Assembly (NCBI GenBank): GCA_038380435.1
Contig: JAWZYU010000009.1
Location: forward strand, 60,541,901-60,605,900
Reading direction: 5' to 3'
DNA from: Ryuthela nishihirai
Taxonomy: Eukaryota > Arthropoda > Arachnida > Araneae > Heptathelidae
Length of the DNA: 64,000 nucleotides
Numbering within the stretch: the stretch's first letter is position 1; every line of letters starts with the position of its first letter. The notes beneath the pieces were generated by a model that was not told the origin of the DNA, ran no database searches, and saw only the letters and a program-made list of their open reading frames with translations. The position numbers and the translations under genes are program-made. This document shows positions 10,515-20,764 of the stretch, piece by piece.

Positions 10515-11215
10515 GATGCAAGAGATGACGATGAAGATGTTTACAAACATTACTTTTGTAACAAACTTTAAAAAATTACTTTTGTTCAGAAACATTACTT
10601 TTGTAAGCATCTTGACATGCGTAATATATTTTATCAATTTTTTTTGTTCAACACCGTGGTGAGTTATGAATTAATTAAGAAAACAATTAAAACAGTCAGA
10701 AATGAATTACTTTCAAATATGGGGTTGACCATTGCATGTTATACTAATAGAAAGCGACATTGAAAGCTCGCTAAATTTGTAAATATGTATGTACGTAAAA
10801 TTTTCACCGATGATAAACCGAAAATCTCACTTAAATCTCTCTCTAAAATAAATAATCTAAGTGGTAAATAACATAGAGCATAGTTATCTAACAAAAGTGG
10901 TGCAGAGGGTATGAGAGTACCCGTTCCCAGACAGAATGCATGGTCCACATCTCTTCTGCCTCTTTTATCAGTCTCCATCCCATTTTGGGTGTTTTCATAC
11001 CTTAAGAAGTTTTCCGTATAATTAACTCATAATTTTGTCTTCACACAAATTTCCTTGTCAGTGTTTTAGTAGAAAGTTATTAATGATAAGACTCGTGTAT
11101 TCCACATCTATGCATTTCTTGTTAAATGTAACTCTAAATTAGTTTCAATCAATACCACCATAAGAATGATCAACTATCTCTACAGGCAATAGCTTCTTTC
11201 GGTCCTATAAAGATT
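10515..11215. other. Unassigned region
   Basis: No supported gene. It includes short direct repeats of ATTACTTTTGT (about 10550-10600). The minus-strand open frame 10739-10978 has no family motif. Confidence 0.35.
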
Positions 11216-11221
11216 CCCAAG

Positions 11222-11814
11222 TGAATGAATGAATGAATTTATTGAATATTGAACAAATTGAACATACAAAAACGTACAACAACTTTGATAGCAATAGCAG
11301 AAATCAACAACACCAATACAATATATATAAATTCTTAGACATATACCCATACTGGCAGCTACAATGAGACTTCAGTCTCTTTCCGTTCTGCAGTGATTCA
11401 TTCATCTATATTCCATTTTTATATGAAAACAAAAACTTTAAACACTAACACAAACTCACAAAAACACGTACGAAGAAACAAAAATATTTTCTGATTAATA
11501 ATATTTTTAACATACTTTTAACATCCCCCTCCCACTGCTTTTGTTTATCATTTAATTATTCTTAGTAGTAATTCTATATACTCTATTTCCATAATGTAAG
11601 TCTTTAGCCATTATAAACTAATTTTTATATTTTTTCGATTCTTATATTTATGGGTAATGAATTATATATTCTCAGTCCATAAAATATAAAATGTCGATGT
11701 GAAATTTCTTTTTTAGCCTGTGGAATAAACAATTTACCTTCTCCATTTCACATATTAAAACATGTGTCCGTTTTCTTTAAAGTGTAAGGTTTTCTAAATG
11801 CTAGATACATTATT
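11222..11814 (-). pseudogene. LINE 3' end with 3' UTR and (ATTC)n-type tail
   Basis: Minus strand shows 'KLFIPQAKKEISHRHF' then 'YGLRIYNSLPINIRI' (about 11735-11640), the closing block of a LINE ORF2. A UTR follows, ending in AATAAATTCATTCATTCATT at about 11240-11222. This is a polyadenylation-like signal plus a short repetitive tail. The upstream continuation enters the right inverted arm at 11815. Confidence 0.62.
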
Positions 11815-12298
11815 CGGTAATATTCGCGTTCAGTAGCAATTGATGAGCTCTGGAATTAAGCAAGCAACTTTGAAAATGGGAGCGGGGGTGAGAAGTTCAA
11901 CGACCTAATAATATTAGCATTATTTGGTATTATTGAATTCATGGTTTCAGTACTATTTAATCCATGTTTTCTCGTAGCATTATCGACCAACAATGTTTAG
12001 TTGAACTCTCTTAAATGCGTTATCTTATTGTTTTCGACCAATTTGTTCCTTCTGTCTTTGTTATAATAAGTAATTATATTCAAGAACTTCCATTGCAAAA
12101 CTTCAATACCAGTAACTGATGTTAAATAGTCCACAAGCAATTAAACCATATTGTACACCAGACTTAATCCATGCATAGTATAACTTCAGCAAAACGACTT
12201 AATCCATGCATAGTATAATTTCAGCATAAACGCATTTGACACTTTCTTTCTTATATAATATAATTTATATAAATAGTATCTTAAGTTTTTGGTCAGCA
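11815..12298 (-). repeat. Right arm of the long inverted repeat
   Basis: Reverse complement of 8921-9404 with few differences over 484 bp. Just outside it, 12298-12345 repeats the block CATGTTTTCT--GTAGCATTATCG--- also found at 11964-12008, so the arm is followed by the start of another copy about 335 bp on. Confidence 0.88.
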
Positions 12299-12349
12299 TG
12301 TTTTCTCTGTAGCATTATCGCCGAACAAGGTTTAGTTGAACTCTCACCA

Positions 12350-12985
12350 TTTTATTCTTTCATCTGTCGAAATATTCCTCTGCAGGTAGAGGCAGTTCAA
12401 ATATTGCTTATTTTACATCCATTGAGCACTCTTTTACCTTTCCCTCCTTTTCTCCTCTCTGCCCTAATCTCCAGCTGTATAAGTTCTTCAGATGCAAGTT
12501 CGAGTTTGCTTCTAAACTCCTGCTGGAGGCATAATAACACAAGAATAACACGAAACGCAACCAACACTGTCGAAATCTATTTGAATGATAAGCAATAAAT
12601 ATTGTATATTAATATAATTTTTAATTTTTTATAATGGTTTACGATTTTTAAAACGTTTTTAAAAGTTCAAAACAAAAAAAAATTTTGTTTTGATAGGGGT
12701 AGGCAAGCAGTGCTTTCAATGCTTCTATGGATCGGACGGCCACTATGAACACTTTTTCTTGTATTATTCTTTAAGTTACAGTTTCTAAAGCATGTTTTAA
12801 TCTTTACCACGATAAAGCAGTCGCAGCTGAAAACGCAAAAGTTTTATTTTCGTACGCTGTACGTTCCCCGAAGTTCACTAATGCCAACTACTATTCTTTT
12901 CAATTTTCTCATATGCATATTGCAAAATATCTTACAACAAAGGTCACGAAACGGTGTTAATGGAATTTGATTGCTTTTTCTATGG
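12350..12985. other. Unassigned region
   Basis: The open frame 12236-12598 mostly overlaps the inverted arm and has low-complexity Leu/Ser content. No support for a gene. Confidence 0.35.
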
Positions 12986-13254
12986 ATTGAGTTGCTGTTC
13001 TACTTCTGAGCAGCAATTTTTTGGATACAATGGGCTAAATGGCCAGGTCACAAGGACCCGAGGACTCAGAGAAGGTTTGAGCGAGGGGACCTATTGGACA
13101 CCTGTTGTGAGATAAACCGAAGAGCCAAAACGTTATAGCCAGAGCGTCTTTATGCGAATCGAAGCAATTGCAGGTAAAGGACGGCGCATGTGAAGGTCAT
13201 GAAATGGTATAAATAACACCTGATACTGAGCTCCGTGTTATTCTTGTTCTTCAG

Positions 13255-13967
13255 ATGGGAAAGACAGCGGAATTAAGTGAGTTTGAAAAAGGCCAAATCG
13301 TAATGGCCAGACAACTGTGTCAGAGCATTTCCTCGGCACTAGGATGCACCGAAGGACGAAAACAAGCCGGTGGAGGAAGTGTAAGGCTTTGAACGATGTT
13401 CTGCTGGGAAACCCTGAGTTCAGTCATCCATGTACAGGAAACTATGACGTTTACCACCTACCTAAACATCATTGCAGACATCCTTTCATGGCAACATAAT
13501 ATCCCTTTAGTAGTGCCATCTTTCAGCAGGATAATGCGCTATGCCACACTGCCCGGATTGCTCGAGAATGGTTCGCGGAAAATGAGGAAGACTTTCGGGT
13601 ATTGTCCTGGCCTCCAAATTTCCAGGTATCAATCCAATCGAACATCTGTGGTTTGTGTTGGAACAGCATATCCAATCTGCGACGCCTCAACCACGTAACG
13701 TACAGTCGCTCAAAAAATTATCCGAACACTATGGTTGATTACAGAATTCAGAAAAAATATCTGGCAACGATTTTTTTAGAAATCAGTTATCTGGCAACCT
13801 TCGTGTCACGTGACACGAAGGTTGCCAGATAATAACGAGAGTTAAAGGATCTGCTGGTAATGTGTTGGTACCAGATCCCACAAGACACCTTTAGAAATCT
13901 TGTAGCGCCCATGCCTCACCGGGTAAGAGCTGTTTTGGCGGCACATAGAGGACGAACAACATATTAG
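13255..13967 (+). pseudogene. Tc1-like transposase, deleted and frameshifted
   Basis: Begins ATG at 13255 with 'MGKTAELSEFEKGQIVMARQ', the N-terminal helix-turn-helix of this Tc1 subfamily. It runs to 'LGCTEG', then jumps to the catalytic C-terminal half ('HVQETM' and 'TYLNIIADIL', then 'QQDNAPCHTARI'-like residues in another frame near 13530-13570, then 'NPIEHLWFVLEQHI' near 13630-13670). Most of the second HTH and the first catalytic Asp region are deleted. The MITE interrupts the last part. Stop TAG at 13965-13967. Non-functional. Confidence 0.82.
13703..13832 (+). mobile_element. Palindromic MITE, right arm truncated, inside Tc1-like element
   Basis: Starts CAGTCGCTCAAAAAATTATC after TA and is nearly identical to the left half plus centre of the MITE at 54482-54690. 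The centre here is a perfect palindrome (GGCAACCTTCGTGTCACG and its complement). The outer ~75 bp of the right arm is missing. The undisrupted host sequence can be read from the element at 50938-52113. Confidence 0.85.
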
Positions 13968-14252
13968 GCAGGTGGTCATAATATTTTGGCTCTTTGGTTT
14001 AGATGGAAGCCTCCCATCCAGGCCATCCATCATATTCTTTAACGTTCACAGGGTATGGCTCTCTCCCGCACACGGGACCACAGCTTAACGTCCCATCCGA
14101 CGGACGGCGGCCTTTCCAAGCACATCGGTTTTTCCTACTGACCGAGGTCAGGACGGGAATTTTTGCGGAGATTATATCAAAGATGGCCCAGGCGGAACTT
14201 AAACTTGGGAACTAGAGATTTCGAGCCTGGCGCCTACCGAAAGATCGATCCC

Positions 14253-14630
14253 TATCCCGATTTATCTCTGAGCGTCCCTTTTGTGCATACGATGGACTAA
14301 ATGTTCAGGTCACAGGGACTCCAAAGACTCAGAGAAGGTTGGAGAAGCGATCCACAGGACGGCTGTTAGGAGACAGATGGAAGCCTCCCATAAAGGACAT
14401 CCAAATGTCTTCTTTAACGTGCACAGAGTATTGCTCTCCTACCCATTGGTCCACGGTTTTAGCGTCCCATCCGACGAACGACGGGCTTTCCAAGACAATC
14501 TCTGCACCTTTTCTGACCAAGAGTAGGGTGTTGATTTAGAGAAAATAAGTCTCAATGTTGGCGCAGTTTGTACTGGAAACTAGGAAATACAGATTACGAG
14601 TCTAGCGCTTTACTGAGTCAACTGAAGCCC
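14253..14630 (-). repeat. SINE family 1, full length (minus), directly abutting the previous SINE
   Basis: From ATTTATCTCTGAGCGTCCC through GACAGATGGAAGCCTCCC to the tRNA-like head ending CTGAGTCAACTGAAGCCCC. Diverged but colinear along its whole length. Open frames here (14281-14526, 14329-14539) are just readings through the SINE. Confidence 0.82.
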
Positions 14631-14639
14631 CACTGAAAT

Positions 14640-15740
14640 GGGAAAGAAGCTTTTAAACGTATTTGTTACTTATTAGCAAGGTACAAGAGTAATATCTGCG
14701 TCATCAGTTACGCTATTCGCTGTCATCCAAATCGCGTACTGTGTTAAATCAGAAGAATCCATATCTCCAAATATCTCGCTGGAGTTTGTGTAAGAGATTC
14801 TGTCGTCTCAGTAACGGTACGTTATTATATAACCTTATTCTGTACCGTAAATATTTTAGTAGTCATTATTAGATTCTCGAGGATGAAGAAAAAAACCAAT
14901 GTTCGCAGGGACATGAGTCTCCGAGCATTAATCGAATGAATCTCAGCCTTTTTTAATCATTTTACGTGACTCTGAATGGGTTCGCATAGAATCAAGATTT
15001 TCTTGTCGGAAAAGGAGACTGTGCATTAACTGAATTTTCTCAGACAAATAAAGACTTATATCATCACGTGCCATTCAACGTGATGTACGCACTTATTGCC
15101 TTAGGAAAAAAATCGAGGTGAATTACCCAGAAATATTTGCCCCATCAACAATTCAGTGCAATTCAAAAAAAAATATATAGTTGTAGTAGCAAATCATTTA
15201 TATAAATGATTTGATAATGATATTCTAGCGTGATTAAATAACTATTGAAAGACAATAGAAACCTTTTTTTAAACTTATCTATTCTACAACTATGATTTGG
15301 TTTATTACCTTCACAAATGTTTTGCTCTGCATCAATTGCCATGACAGCAGCAATAAAGGTGAGATATGGTTTATACCAACATGGGGTAAATGATGTCTAT
15401 ACGCATTAAAAATCTCAGTTATTTACTAATAATTTCCCTGTCGTTTTATTAATGCATGGTAGTTTCTCGACTAATTGAATATTTTCCTTCATAGTCTCAT
15501 ATATCAAGTGTGAATCACAACCGCCATAACACCAAGAGATCCCGTGTTCGGATCCCATAGGCGACTTACTGGATTATTTCACATTTGTCTCCTCTATCGA
15601 AAGTATATATTTTAGGGCCTCACGGGTCCCCTAAATGTAGTCTCCGCCGTAAACTGTGCAGTATCTGCGGCAATATTGTTTTGGCCCTGGGTGTTGAGTT
15701 AGGTTTTCTTTACCTTTAAGAGTCACTTTTTTTTTCCACA
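14640..15740. other. Unassigned AT-rich region
   Basis: No gene or clear repeat end. A tRNA-like B-box resemblance near 15530 was examined and not accepted. Confidence 0.35.
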
Positions 15741-15748
15741 CAATAGTG

Positions 15749-15947
15749 TTGTTGCACACAACCTCTGAGCACTTTAGTGTCATTGTGACCTGGCTAAATG
15801 GATAGGTCACAATGACCCTAAGGGCTCAGAGAAGGTTGGAGAAAGGTGCTCATTGGACAGCTATTAGGAGAATTGAGAGTTTCCCGTCAAGGCCATCTAG
15901 CGTATTCTTCAATGTGTACAGGGTATGGCTCGCCTGCACATAGGATT
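15749..15947 (-). repeat. SINE family 1, 3' half (minus)
   Basis: AACCTCTGAGCACTTTAGTG through GTCAAGGCCATCTAGCGTATTC to GGTATGGCTCGCCTGCACA. It ends where a chimeric SINE unit starts. Confidence 0.72.
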
Positions 15948-16547
15948 GACCTGGACATTTAGCCCATTGTATGCAAAAAAAAGCGTCTCTTAGAGGTAAA
16001 AAATTTAACCCAACATCCAGTGCCAAAAACCGAAAGCTGAAGACGCTGCAAGGTTCAAGTTGGAGATTGCGATTAGGAGTCGCGCAGGCTTAACTTCCCA
16101 TCTGACAGACGATGGACTTTCGAAACTCATAGGTGTCTCTTATTTCACGACGGCAGGATGGCGATTTAGCGGAGAAAAATATCAACGCTGGCACACTTGA
16201 TACTCAAAACTGAGAACTGCCGATTGTGAGTCTCGTGAACTGGCCATTTAGCCCATTGTGTGCACACAAAATAGTGCAGCTTAGTGGTAAAAAACAAACC
16301 CAACATCCAGTACCAAAATCATAAAGTTGCAGACACTTGCACGTTCGAGATGGAGTTACTTCAGAAGACCCACGAGGCTTAACATCCACTCCAATGGACG
16401 GTGGTCTTTCTAAGCCCAGCGGTGTCCTCTTTCTGATCGAGGACAGGATGAGGGTTTTGTGAACCTAAATCACAACGCTGGTGAGACTCGAACCTGGACG
16501 CTACAGCTTATGAGCCTGGCGCGCTACCGACTGAGCCAATCCCCCTT
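15948..16547. repeat. Tandem duplication of a chimeric SINE unit (2 x ~290-310 bp)
   Basis: Units 15948-16236 and 16237-16547 each begin with about 65 bp of plus-oriented SINE 3' end (CATTTAGCCCATTG...GAGGTAAAAA), continue with a non-SINE linker (AACCCAACATCCAGT-CCAAAA), then carry minus-oriented SINE body. Unit 2 retains the whole tRNA-like head ending CTGAGCC; unit 1 breaks off in GAGTCTCGT. Sharing of the linker shows that the chimera formed first and was then duplicated. Confidence 0.8.
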
Positions 16548-16549
16548 CC

Positions 16550-17370
16550 CCGGACACGGGTGTAAGCAGTAAGCTGATTTAATTAAGGGTAATAACTGCA
16601 AAATTAAAGGCGACATATTTTAATTATTATTACATATTACATTATACATTACTACAAATTGAATTTCTCTTTGGATTGAATTTCTCTTTGGCGTATTGCT
16701 TTAATTTCCATTTGGTTACGCTAACAAATATTAGGAAGAAGTGGTTATGAATATTTTCGTTTGGTCTGAAACTAAGAGCAAAAATTCTAGCTGATTTTCA
16801 TTAAGTAAATTATATAATTTCTACTTTACATAATAGTTTATTCTGAATGGAAATAGATTCCTAAGATATCGGGAAAAAATACCCTTATCTGAAGTTTTGC
16901 TTTCTTTCCTTTCTGTATTCAGTTCCCGGGTCGTATTCAAGGGAGTTTTGATGTGAAAACGAACTTGAAGAGAGATTTCAATGTTATGAGAGAGAGAAAA
17001 AATACAATCCAAATATACTTTCAGTAGATCCTGACTTGAATGTAAGAGCTTTCAACATATAGGATAATGTGAAATGAAAAAATACCCTTTGTCTCATAAA
17101 ATATTTGTTAAAAAATTCAGCATTGCTTTTGGAAATTCTATTTCAGTGCAAGCTATTACTCAATGTCAACAAGTGGGAAAATTTAGACCACATGTGTTTT
17201 TTTTTTTTTTTTTTTTATAAAATATGATAAATATCATTCAATCGAACACATGTACAGTTCTGAAGAATGTTCATTTTACATGCAAACCAGCCTAATTAGA
17301 TATTTCATTTACGTGGTTTTTTCAAGTGGAGGATGTGGATTATATTTGTCTTTTTGATGTGTGTAGTATA
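16550..17370. other. Unassigned AT-rich region
   Basis: Contains a tandem GAATTTCTCTTTGGATT duplication near 16660-16690 and a 19-base poly-T run at about 17197-17215. No gene supported. Confidence 0.35.
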
Positions 17371-17372
17371 TA

Positions 17373-17908
17373 CACTGGTGGACGAATGGTAGGGTACAAC
17401 ACTATGTTATGCAAATAGGAAGCTAATCGAGATCTATAATTTCTAAAATATTTTTATTACTCTTTGAAAAATGTGGTGCCAGAAAATGATCTTAATCTAT
17501 ATTCAATATCTCGATTTTTCAACAATATTCGTTCAGTATTTAATGAGTTTTGAATGTTAGAATATTTAACAAAAATAATACCAGTCATAAGAATTTACCT
17601 CAGACCTAAGACTTAATAAGTATTATCATTTAAACGATTGAATTATTTAAAATAAGTGTATATTTTAGAAGTTTTTGCAAATTAATATTTCGGTATTCGC
17701 CAGCTTTGTATAATTTCTTACGACAGAATTTGTTATTGTTAAATATTCAAAATTCCATACTCATTAAATACTAAGTGAATATTGTTGAAAATTGCGATAG
17801 TTATATATTTCGTTGAAATCTTTATCTACTATCAGATCTTTCAAAAAATATATTTTAGGAGTTATAGAGCTTCGACGTTAGTCTCTCCATGTTATGTCAA
17901 TGTAAGTT
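17373..17908. mobile_element. Palindromic repeat element, ~180-bp imperfect arms
   Basis: Arms about 17396-17578 and 17731-17906 are inverted copies. Landmarks are TTCAACAATATTC with GTATTTAATGAGT in the left arm and their complements in the right, plus CTAAAATAT and ATGTTATG blocks further out. The left outer sequence CACTGGTGGAC follows TA, as in Tc1/mariner-type MITEs, but the matching right terminus was not found. Confidence 0.6.
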
Positions 17909-17909
17909 A

Positions 17910-18880
17910 ATTTCGAAACTCATATCTCTGTAACAGCTTATATTATTGCTGTGGATGTATTTGTTATCAACTATAGGTAGATCCTGTTAACCTCTAAAAT
18001 ATTTTCTTCTTACGTAGACGGACATCATAAGGGAAATCTCTCTAAACTTCGCATTCAGAGAAAAACTTCTCTTTAAATATTTTACACTTTTGATTTGTTA
18101 AATATTAAATATTATTTTTTGCTAAAACTATCTATTACTTACAAAATAATGAATGGTTTCATTACATCTTTCGAAAATGTATGCATTATTTCATTATTTT
18201 TATATGCTTCCTAGAAGAATTACTGCAAATTAATAATATATTCAAAGTTACAGTTTTAGAACAAAGCATAATTATTTTCAAAAACTCTCGCAAATTTGGA
18301 ATTTTTAGAAAATAATGAGAAGGAAAACTTATTATGTTAATAATGCTAACAGATAATGTATACGTAAATCTTTTTAGATTAAATGACCCACACTAAATAT
18401 AGGAAAGGAATAATTTAAAAAATAAAAAAAATTATATGAGAGCAATTTATACAACCTGCAGTATTTTGTATTCGCGATTTCATTTTCGCCTCACAAACAT
18501 CTCAAAGCTGTTCCTAGCGCTCTTTTAGGTTACGCCAAATTTAACGTAGTGCTTCTCTTTCCCGTCAGATGTCAGTACAGCCTTGTCAGCAGACACGTTG
18601 AAAACTAGGTCAGATTTCAAGACTTCCATGTTTCGAAAAGCGGATAATGTTGCGAGTGCGCTAGAAATAATTCAAGCACTTGTGCTATACACAAAAGCAT
18701 TTCGCGCCGCATTTATTTCAAGGAAGCTTGAAGTTTTGTCTCGTTAAAAGCAACTTTCACTCCATATAACTCTAGCATTTTAAGTAATTTCAACGAAAAT
18801 TCAGCAATTTTCACAATTTCAACACGGCGCTATAGTTATGTTTGTTATTCAGTAATTATCTCATTGCATTTTAATCTTAT
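17910..18880. other. Unassigned region upstream of a candidate exon
   Basis: Mostly AT-rich. From about 18470 to 18880 the composition is less extreme and no SINE or transposon landmark is visible, unlike most of the window. Confidence 0.3.
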
Positions 18881-18882
18881 AG

Positions 18883-18940
18883 ATGCCAACATGGATCCAA
18901 GAGCAACAGAATTTCGGTTTTTTAATGCAGTTCTAAATAG
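18883..18940 (+). CDS. Candidate small first coding exon (hypothetical)
   Basis: A pyrimidine-rich tract ending CTTATAG precedes the segment and AG|GTAAAG follows it, both good splice consensus. From the ATG at 18891 the 50 bases read 'MDPRATEFRFFNAVLN' plus a split codon. I do not recognise the peptide. No downstream exon could be linked by eye. It might be a true 5' exon, part of an unrecognised transposon, or chance. Listed because it is one of the few places with coding-like splice signals and no repeat landmark. Confidence 0.25.
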
Positions 18941-18944
18941 GTAA

Positions 18945-19450
18945 AGGGATGTTTTTTCTTTGTTCTTTAAAAAAATTCTCCCAACCCTTTTATCACCAAA
19001 AGAAGTTTCTTCCCATCAACAATCAAATTTAGGAGGTAGAATTCTATTGAGGAGTTTCAAACCTCAGTGGATTTCTAGTTGCTTTGATCAATATTTCCAG
19101 AGTTTCCTCAACAATTCAATCAAAACAACAAACGCTGTTGTAGTTTTTTCGATAGCTTGTAACTGTTGCGACTTCCAGTAATGCAACTAGCACGTTGCGA
19201 AAAAAAAAGGCTATGTATATGGTGTTACCAGGCACGGATCTAAAAAAAAAATCGAGTGGGGGGCAAGAATATATATGGTTTAAATGATAATAAAATATAT
19301 AATGATTAGGTTAAAATGATAGTATGAAATTTTATAGTTGTTGTTTCAAGTAGACAAGTTTGGGATTTAGTATAAGACGACAGAATTTACGGAGGGGATT
19401 CGGACCCCTCCTCTGGGTACATTCCTGGTTTGAACTGTGTAATATTTTCT
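18945..19450. other. Unassigned region
   Basis: Open frame 18960-19181 shows no family motif. A GGATCTA motif within a poly-A context near 19216-19240 resembles ends seen near 24895, 25420 and 30745. Confidence 0.3.
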
Positions 19451-19454
19451 GATT

Positions 19455-19535
19455 CGCGGTCTCGGTGGTGAAGTGATATCGCGTTGGTTCGCGGCAACAT
19501 TGCTGGGGTTCAGGTTAGAGTCCGGGGATGGCACT
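19455..19535 (+). repeat. tRNA-like SINE head of a third type
   Basis: GCGGTCTCGGTGGTGAAGTG, followed by GATATCGCGTTGG and then GGTTCAGGTTAGAGTCCGGGG, has the A-box and B-box spacing of a tRNA-derived SINE promoter and is unlike family 1. The B box is mutated (GGTTAGAGTCC). No body or tail was delimited. Confidence 0.45.
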
Positions 19536-19539
19536 GTTG

Positions 19540-20760
19540 TTTGTTCTGTCAAAATTACCAATGCATGTTCTTTTAAAATTTTCTTCTCGGCAAAAAAAGG
19601 CGATCTTTTTACCCATCAAAATTCAGAATGGCAAGGTATATATATATATATACACTGAATGTGATGGAAAATTTTAATATTCATTTATTTTATTCAATTT
19701 GATACACCTGTTATTTAATAAAAATAGAGTTTAGTTCAACGAGGTATTATCAATGAGGCGTGAAGAGGTCTATGAAATAAAAATGAAACGCATTTCAACT
19801 TTCGTACAAAAATTTGTTTCCTTTAAATTTTCATTAAACCGAGTTATTTATTTATTCATTTCTAACAAAATCATGGGCCTTTGTCATAATACTTCATTTA
19901 TGGCGTGAATGCGATTCAAAACTTTTTTTTATTCTTTTCCATACAATACGAAACTTCAAAGCTAAAAATTAATCTACTGTGACCTTTTCCAAACATTTAG
20001 TAGCCCATAGTTTGAAAACTCCTGTTATAATCGTTAAATTACCGTCTTTGGAGTGTTTGTTGATTTTTTATATATCAAGTACATATTATTTTTATGCCAA
20101 AATGCTTCAGCTGATTTTATTTTTAAATGGAAATAAGAACTTTTGTAGGGCCTTTTGTAGGGCCCACTGAAGCGATTTAACGTGACAGAGTTACTCTGAG
20201 ATAGCTGTTACTCTAGATTTAAAATAACAGCAGAATAAGAACTTTTTTTCTTTCCATTTTTATTATAAGGGCAAATTATTATAGAATGCATAAAAATTGG
20301 ATTGTAAAAAAGCTTAAAAGATTTTATAAAGAACTGAAGTGGTGGTAACAATTTTGCAAACTTACTTTTTTTTAAAGAGAGTTATTGATGTTTAAAAAGA
20401 GAAGAATTCCCATCCGTTACTAACACTAGACAGCAAATTGAAATTTTGTTATAAAATTGGTCAAATAGGATGTTTCTAATTAATTTCGGGTGCTGAATTC
20501 AAATATGCTGTGAAACATCTGCACGTACAGTTTTTTTAAATTACAGCTTTAAAAATGTATTTCAAATTTCAATGAATACGAATATCTGGGAAATGAAATT
20601 AATGTCACTATTTTATTAAATTGCAAATCAAAACTCATTAATTAATTACATGATAACAGTAAAATAATTAGAAACATCATAGTTTTAGACCACTGAATAT
20701 AAAGTAACAAATGAAATAATATTGAAACGCAAAATAAGAAAACATGGGTAAAGAACTTTT
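19540..20760. other. Unassigned AT-rich region
   Basis: A (TA)n run lies near 19637-19652. No gene or repeat boundary supported. Confidence 0.35.
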
Positions 20761-20764
20761 ATAC

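Larger units (their letters stand above)
13115..13999 (+). mobile_element. Tc1-like element, internally deleted, carrying a MITE
   Basis: Terminal sequences AACCGAAGAGCCAAAACGTTAT (left) and ATAATATTTTGGCTCTTTGGTT (right) are diverged inverted repeats matching the CACCGAAGAGCC ends of the full-length element at 50938-52113. TA flanks at 13113-13114 and 14000-14001. Size is 885 bp including a ~130-bp MITE, against 1176 bp for the full copy, so about 420 bp of transposase is missing. Confidence 0.9.
12991..14250 (-). repeat. SINE family 1, full length, split by a Tc1-like element
   Basis: Two pieces of one minus-oriented SINE, 12991-13114 (3' end through CACCTGTTGTGAGA) and 14002-14250 (from ATGGAAGCCTCCC through the tRNA head). 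They join exactly at the point where other copies read GAGACAGATGG. The interrupting element is 13115-13999 with TA on both sides. Confidence 0.88.

Noticed and set aside
12690..12740. hAT-like end (TAGGGGTAGGCAAGCAGTGC)
   Set aside because: The resemblance to CAG-GGT-GGCAA ends is weak and no partner end was seen.
14281..14539. Overlapping open frames suggesting a small protein pair
   Set aside because: They read through a SINE copy; similar frames occur in other copies of the same SINE (for example 1662-1955, 2763-3068, 53318-53551).
15500..15560. tRNA-like B-box motif (GTGTTCGGATCCC)
   Set aside because: No matching A box or cloverleaf pairing at the right distance.
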